Below the pieces are notes generated by a model, which did no database searches, was not told the DNA's origin, and was given only the letters and a program-made list of their open reading frames with translations. A program made the translations under genes and the position numbers. From Vitrella brassicaformis (lineage: Eukaryota > Sar > Vitrellaceae), in contig CDMY01000336.1 of NCBI GenBank assembly GCA_001179505.1, positions 62,001-126,000 of the forward strand: DNA of 64,000 nucleotides, given 5' to 3'. Of this stretch, positions 59,384 through 64,000 are shown in pieces (the first letter of the stretch is position 1; every line of letters starts with the position of its first letter).

Positions 59384-60720
59384 TCAGAGCTTCTCAAAGA
59401 TCGACCCAACACGCCCGCGAAGGGGTCCTCCCACGTGCGGCGGTTGTTTTTTCTCCTCTGCAACCCCACCCGTCTTGCCGCTCCCTGCCACTGCCTGGTG
59501 CTCTTTGTGCGCCTCCTCCGTGATGTACTCCTGCCCGTCGCTGGTCTTGCGCGTGGTCTCGGTCTTGGCCGTGCCATCCGGCTCGGTCCACTTCTCTGTC
59601 ACGATGGTCTCCTGCTTGCCGTTGACATTGCGGTGCGCCACGCTCTTGCTGTCTCCGGAAGACGACCCTCCGGAAAACGAAGAGAAGGGCGAGAACGTCG
59701 AGAACGACGACGAGAACGGCGGAGAACGGGGAGAACGAGGGAGCGGGGTGGTAACACGGAGGGAACGGGGAGAACGGCGAGAACGAGGACCTCCTCGAGC
59801 TGGAGAGCGACCTGCCCCCTCCCCCGCCACCGAATGCCGCAAATGGGTCATCGGACCCTTTGAACATGTCCTCAAATCCCTTGAAGCAGTCTTTGAACAT
59901 CTCGTCGAACATCTCGTCGGCCTGGGCGGAGCTGAAGTGGTGCGCAGCGCCGAAGTCAAAGCCGCCAGCACCGCCAGCGAGGGAGGCGTCGTACTGATTC
60001 CGCTTGGCGGGGTTGCTGAGGGTCTCGTATGCCTCGGCAATGCGGATGAGCCGCTCCGCGGCCTCCTTCTTGTCACCTGCAGCCACACAGGCAGCCACCG
60101 GTGACGCAATGGGCGGCAAGGTATCTCCTCGCTAGGTGCGTACTGACCTTGGTACTTGTCAGGGTGATACGCTTTCTTGATCTCCCTGACGCCCAGCACG
60201 TCATAGTAGATCTCCTTCTCCTCGCCCGCCAGCGCCTGCAGACACACACATCACACACAAAGAGATCGGGTCTCTCTCATTCATCGGCTGGCTAAAGGTG
60301 GGAGATGCGCTGACCAGGAAGGCACAGACGCCCAGCAAGATGGAGCAGACGGAGATGCGATGCTGGAAACGACATTGAGCCACGATGACGTTGCCGTGGA
60401 TGGCAGCTCGGAGCTCCTTCTGTGCGACGCCGATCTCAAGGGTCAATCTGCACAAACCCACCTTGATCTCCTCGGGTTCTTTGGGCCGCTCTTTCTTGCG
60501 CTCGGCTTCCTCGACCTCCGCCAACACCTGCCTGGAGTGCACAAACATAAGACGCCGGTCGTCACGGTGCAACCAACCCACACACTCGCGCACCTTCTGC
60601 AGACGCTGCTCGTACAACTCCTTGGTGGTTGTCGCTGCAGGTATGCAAACCACAGTAATGCATCAGACACAAAGATCAGACATGACGTTTCTGGCGTTTT
60701 TCACCTCTGTTCTCAGCCAT
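59384..60720 (-). CDS. J-domain (DnaJ-like) protein with shortened J domain
   Basis: ATG 60720 (MAENR), TGA 59384-59386. Exons 60720-60705, ~60648-60599, ~60533-60315, 60235-60148, 60076-59831, 59667-59384. A charged helical region (VEEAERKKERPKEPEEI) leads to a hydrophobic segment (ISVCSILLGVCAFL), a likely membrane anchor. The J domain is YYDVLGVREIKKAYHPDKYQ, with HPD at 60158-60166, followed by AAERLIRIAEAYETLSNPAK. Helices I/II are about 13 residues shorter than usual. Then come an Ala/Gly/Phe region (FDFGAAHHFSSAQADEMFDE) and a C-terminal strand-rich tail (VNGKQETIVTEKWTEPDGTA). J proteins stimulate Hsp70 ATPase. The intron 59668-59830 is needed to reach the tail frame and is made of GTTCTC-type repeats. 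Confidence 0.75.
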
Positions 60721-60933
60721 CGTCAGATCTCTGCCGTCGCACTGCTAACCGACAATCCCTCTCAACCCCAAGCACTGCTTTCTCATCTCCATGCGATCGC
60801 CTGTGGAAAGCGCGCAAGTGTGGTTCCTCGCTGAGTTTCTGCAGGAGTCACGAATCTCATTGCATTCCTTTGCTTGCAGCGTACAGCGATAGTTCCGACC
60901 AGATCTGATGGCGCTTCCCTCCCAGCAGCTGTC
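60721..60933. promoter_or_regulatory. Divergent promoter region
   Basis: 213 bp between the J-domain gene (-) and the small membrane protein (+). Contains CGTCAGATCT at 60721-60730 and CAGATCTGATGG at 60900-60911. Shared promoter is inferred from position. Confidence 0.45.
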
Positions 60934-61701
60934 ATGCTGATACGTGATTGGCTACGGCGGGCCGGCGCATCTCTCTCTCGGACTCATCAGCCTACGACCA
61001 TTCATTGCAACGATCAACCACCACCATCAGCGCGAGATGCCGCGGCCATCCCCCCTGCCGCCACTGATGCACGTGACAATGATACGTCAGCGGCCAAGGG
61101 CGGCTTCCCCCAGGTGGTCGACACCCTCGGCGACGCCATCACGACAGTCGACAGCACCGTCACCACAGCAGCAGACACTGCACAGCGTCTCTTCGGTGCT
61201 CTGTCCTTCCCGGCATTCATGGCGGGCACTATCGTCTTCGGCGTGGCGTCGGGCGTCAAGGCCTACCGTCGGCAGCTGAGGCGACTCGCCAGCCAGGAGA
61301 ATGGCCATGTGAGGGGACACATGGCGGCACGGTGGACGGGGAGGGGGGCGTCGGGTCAGCAGGGTGTGTCGGGTGAGGAGCTGCCGCGTGCCGGGGCACT
61401 GTTGACGCCCTGGGAGATGTTCAAGGTGTTTGCCTATCCTGCCTGCATCGTTGTGACGTGCACCACGCTCATGTGGTGGTCATTCCAGCGCGTCTGCGGA
61501 GTCAAAGACGTAAGCCTCGACGAATGAGAAGGCAGGCAGACAGGGAGGGTTTGCGGAGCGTTTGTGGTGGTGTGTGGTCTGCAGTTTGGTCACTTCATAG
61601 GTCTGGTCAAGTGGCTTAGAGGAATCGGCCCCAAGCCGCCCGACACAGACAGGGGCCAGAGAGAGGGAGAGGGAGGGGAGGAGAGTAGCTCTGCCAAGTG
61701 A
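60934..61701 (+). CDS. Small two-helix membrane protein
   Basis: Exons 60934-61509 and 61585-61701 (TGA). About 230 aa. The Ala/Thr/Asp-rich N-terminus has a possible presequence (MLIRDWLRRAGASLSRTHQP, basic and Ser-rich). Then come helix 1 (FPAFMAGTIVFGVASGVKAY) followed by YRRQLRRLA, a polar loop (GHVRGHMAARWTGRGASG), and helix 2 (KVFAYPACIVVTCTTLMWW). The C-terminus is FGHFIGLVKWLRGIG and a Glu/Gly-rich tail. The two-helix layout with a basic loop is reminiscent of TMEM242-type inner-membrane proteins, but I cannot confirm this. The presequence would fit a mitochondrion or plastid. If the intron were retained the protein would end after VSLDE. Confidence 0.6.
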
Positions 61702-61981
61702 CAGGAGGGGGGGAGGGGTCGTTCGTGAGTGACATGACAGTTGGTTTGCATGGCTGGCTCACATTTAGTGTCCTGACAATCGACAGTGCATGTGTGTATT
61801 TCAATGAGGGATTCGTTCAACAAGTCCAGTGACATTATGCCCTAGGCAGCCCGGCAGCCCGGCAGGCAGACAGGCAAGAGAAAAAATACCCGAACACAAC
61901 AAACCGCCCGAACAAGCGTACCCCAGCTGGTCGGGCACCCGTCACGTGCACCCACCACAGCACAGCGGCTCTCGAAAGCAC
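61702..61981. other. Short intergenic between convergent genes
   Basis: About 280 bp, GGGA-rich at the start and GGCAGGCAGA repeats at about 61845-61875. Nothing else is seen. Confidence 0.5.
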
Positions 61982-64000
61982 TCACAGATGAGGGAAGAAT
62001 GTCTCAATCCTCTTGAGGAAGGCCCTAAACCGCCGCACAAACTCCTCGTTGTACTGCTCCTCAACACTGAATCGCTTCTGCCCGCCGGGCTGTTCCTCAG
62101 CCCTGCTCTGAATCACTCCCACCTGCATACCATGCAGACAGGCGCATCGGATCGTGCGCATCAATCGGCGTATCCATCCATCCAACCATCCCTTACTTAC
62201 CTCATGTATGTCGAGCAGGTGCTGCAGTTTCTTGTGCTGCCGGAGCGGCCCCAACACAGACGATGAGCTGCGCTGCGTCATTATGCCCGATCTCGTGCGG
62301 CCCCTGTCGATGTCCCGCAGCGTGGGCAGCCGCGCCATGCCCCTCCCCTGCTGCTGTCGGTCGCCATCTGCCGCAAGAGACACGGCTTTTTTTTCGCCGC
62401 CCACCTGGAATGAGGACTGCTGTCTTGACGGCTGCCGGAGGATGGACTTAGGCCGGGGCTCCTCCTCACGGGCCATGTCGTCTATGGCATCTCCAGTGAT
62501 GACGCAACCTCGCCTGCCGCGGGCTGCCTGTAGAGGGGGAGACAGATGGATGGGGGAATGTGTGAATGGGATCTTACGTGCTTTAGTGCCACGTCGGGAG
62601 TCTCGGTGAGGAAGGCACTGAGGGCACACAACAGAAAGGGCATCCATAATCGGGGAAACGACACACTCACGGTTTTCGAAACTTTGGGCTCCAGTCCTTG
62701 GGCGACTCGTCGACCTCGAGGGACTCATATGTGTATCCCCCACCCAGCACGGCGGACGACGCACTCGAGCTCATCGGAACAAGATCCTTCGCCTCCTCTG
62801 TCTCTACACTCACCTCTGTCTCACCAGCAATGCTCTCGTCTTCCTCCCGGCTTGCCGTCTTCTCCGGCCTCATGGTTCGATCCTGCATCGCCCTCTCCCG
62901 GCGTTTCTGTCTCTTAGCTGCCTCAGCCACGGCCAGCTGGTGGCGGAATCTTCGTTTGGTGACTTTGGTGTGGTGGTTGGAGGAAATGGTGTAGGCCTGC
63001 GAGAGGTCGACGCGCATCCGCTCCAGGAGCGCCATGCGTCCGAGGGCCTCACAGAACTCGTCGAATGTGAGGTCAGTCATGCCGTCGAGGTGCTGGCTGT
63101 CCTCTGGCTGCCGCTTGCACAGACCGAAGACTGACATGGCGTCCTTGGCGGTGAATCCCTGAACAGGCGGACAGGCGGACAGGCGGACAGATGGATGGGT
63201 GCGATGGTAGGGGAATGGAAGGGCGTCAAGTCAATAGGGTGTGGCTGTTGGTGTTACAATGTTACTTACTGTGTCGAATATCTTGAGCATCTGGGTCAGG
63301 TCCACAAGATGAGACATGCTGTCGCCATAGCTGCATTCATCACCGTCATATGCACACAGCGACAACTGAAGGCAAATGGGCCCATTGCTCACTTGGTGTA
63401 TAGCTTCTTGAGCCTCTTTCGATGATCCAGGATGGCAATCTTGACCTGAGCAACAACAAAAATGTTCGCAGCTTCTCAGCCCTGCCTGCCGGAATTCCCT
63501 CGCTGCGCTGACCGACCTGCGGGAGTCTCATAGGGTGTCTTGGAAAAGGCGAGAATGGAAACACCAGCAGTCTTGGGAACACACACCCATTCATCAGCTG
63601 GTGGAAGGCCGCCGACACAGGTACATCCTCATACACCTTGACACTCAGTCGAATCAGCAGCTCCATCAGGTGATGCCGACACAGAGGCGCCAATGTCTCG
63701 GAAGTGGACGTCAGCGGCAGCAACGTCCCGCCGCGCATTGTGTCATTAGGCGGCACCTTCAGCGTCTGAAAGATCAGCTGCTGCAGGTCGGCCAAGGACA
63801 GCTCGGGGAGCATCTCAACCTCCGCCGGGGGATCTCGGTCAGCCGATCCAAGGACCCCGCCCTGCCGCCTGTGCAGCCGGAGGACGTTCAGCAGCGATGG
63901 GTCTCGGGGGAAGCACCCCAGCAGGTGGAAGAGGTCGTATAGGTCGAGTTGTGCCAGTAGCGGCCACGCTGTGCTGCGGCCGGCGATGATGGCCCACACT
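61982..64000 (-). CDS. EF-hand-like protein, 3' part; unknown
   Basis: The 5' end is beyond the window; the first visible exon starts at the edge (WAIIAGRSTAWPLLAQLD). TGA 61982-61984. Exons run about 64000-63520, 63446-63394, 63330-63269, 63162-62672, 62620-62579, 62527-62201, 62124-61982. The first exon is Leu-rich and helical (LADLQQLIFQTLKVPPND, LMELLIRLSVKVYEDVPVSA). The middle (SHLVDLTQMLKIFDT, GFTAKDAMSVFGLC, MTDLTFDEFCEALGRMALLE) has the helix-loop-helix pattern of EF-hand pairs, without a full canonical calcium loop. It is followed by a basic/acidic linker and a Ser/Arg-rich tail, ending in a coiled-coil-like FVRRFRAFLKRIETFFPHL. Such architecture occurs in flagellar and cytoskeletal proteins; no function is assigned. 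Confidence 0.6.

Noticed and set aside
1-64000. tRNA, rRNA or snRNA genes
   Set aside because: I looked for tRNA-like GTTCGA boxes and long structured conserved blocks on both strands and found none I could support by eye; a tRNAscan/Infernal run would decide.

Overview
This is 64 kb of eukaryotic nuclear DNA. It is GC-rich and gene-dense, with genes on both strands cut into many short exons. Introns are typically about 60-160 bp, full of (CA)n, (TG)n and (CAGA)n microsatellite, and usually end in a TG-rich tract followed by CAG. A MyoF-type myosin with C-terminal WD40 repeats, a possible AP2-type domain, plus PARP, PPR, Sfi1-like and SERAC1-like genes point to an alveolate close to Apicomplexa. 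My best guess is a chromerid such as Vitrella; this is an inference from gene content and style, not a database match. Two 300-N assembly gaps lie at 5948-6247 and 56843-57142. I reassembled exon chains by hand from splice sites and reading-frame continuity, so internal boundaries are predictions.

Layout. 1-8076 (+): 3' part of a long MyoF-type myosin whose tail carries a P-loop GTPase-like domain between coiled coil and WD40 repeats. 9130-9731 (-) and 9899-11771 (+): a small Q/A-rich protein divergent from a cyclin-like gene. 11772-13682: dispersed repeats. 13683-15912 (+): a poorly defined gene with an AP2-like half-domain. 16124-17521 (+): a partial, inverted paralogue of the next gene. 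18064-22812 (-): a coiled-coil protein. 23200-26289 (-): an Sfi1-like Trp-repeat protein, divergent from 26633-27769 (+), a PNKP-type DNA 3'-phosphatase with odd splicing. 28469-31376 (+): a Gly-rich protein carrying copy A of a repeated C-terminal module. 32948-37660 (-): a PARP with BRCT, WGR, regulatory and ART domains. 39110-40808 (-): copy B of the module. 41466-44648 (+): a PPR protein. 45115-49553 (-): a large low-complexity coiled-coil protein, divergent from 49949-53158 (+), a SERAC1-like serine hydrolase. 54168-58333 (+): a PTB-like RRM protein whose 3' exons are copy C of the module. 59384-60720 (-): a J-domain protein divergent from 60934-61701 (+), a small membrane protein. 61982-64000 (-): 3' part of an EF-hand-like gene.

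The most distinctive signal is a module of about 400 codons, present three times (A +, B -, C +), with shared introns and shared 3' flank. It is spliced in frame to unrelated N-terminal genes: a Gly-rich protein in A and a PTB-like RRM protein in C. Copy A has an in-frame TAG, copy B has lost a splice donor, and copy C is a mosaic (B-like 5', A-like 3'). This looks like a duplicating, gene-converting exon cassette. Functionally, PARP and PNKP (single-strand-break repair) lie about 5 kb apart. The other genes cover cytoskeletal transport (myosin), centrin-type scaffolding (Sfi1-like), RNA processing (PTB, PPR), lipid-type hydrolase and chaperone roles, with no operon-like logic.
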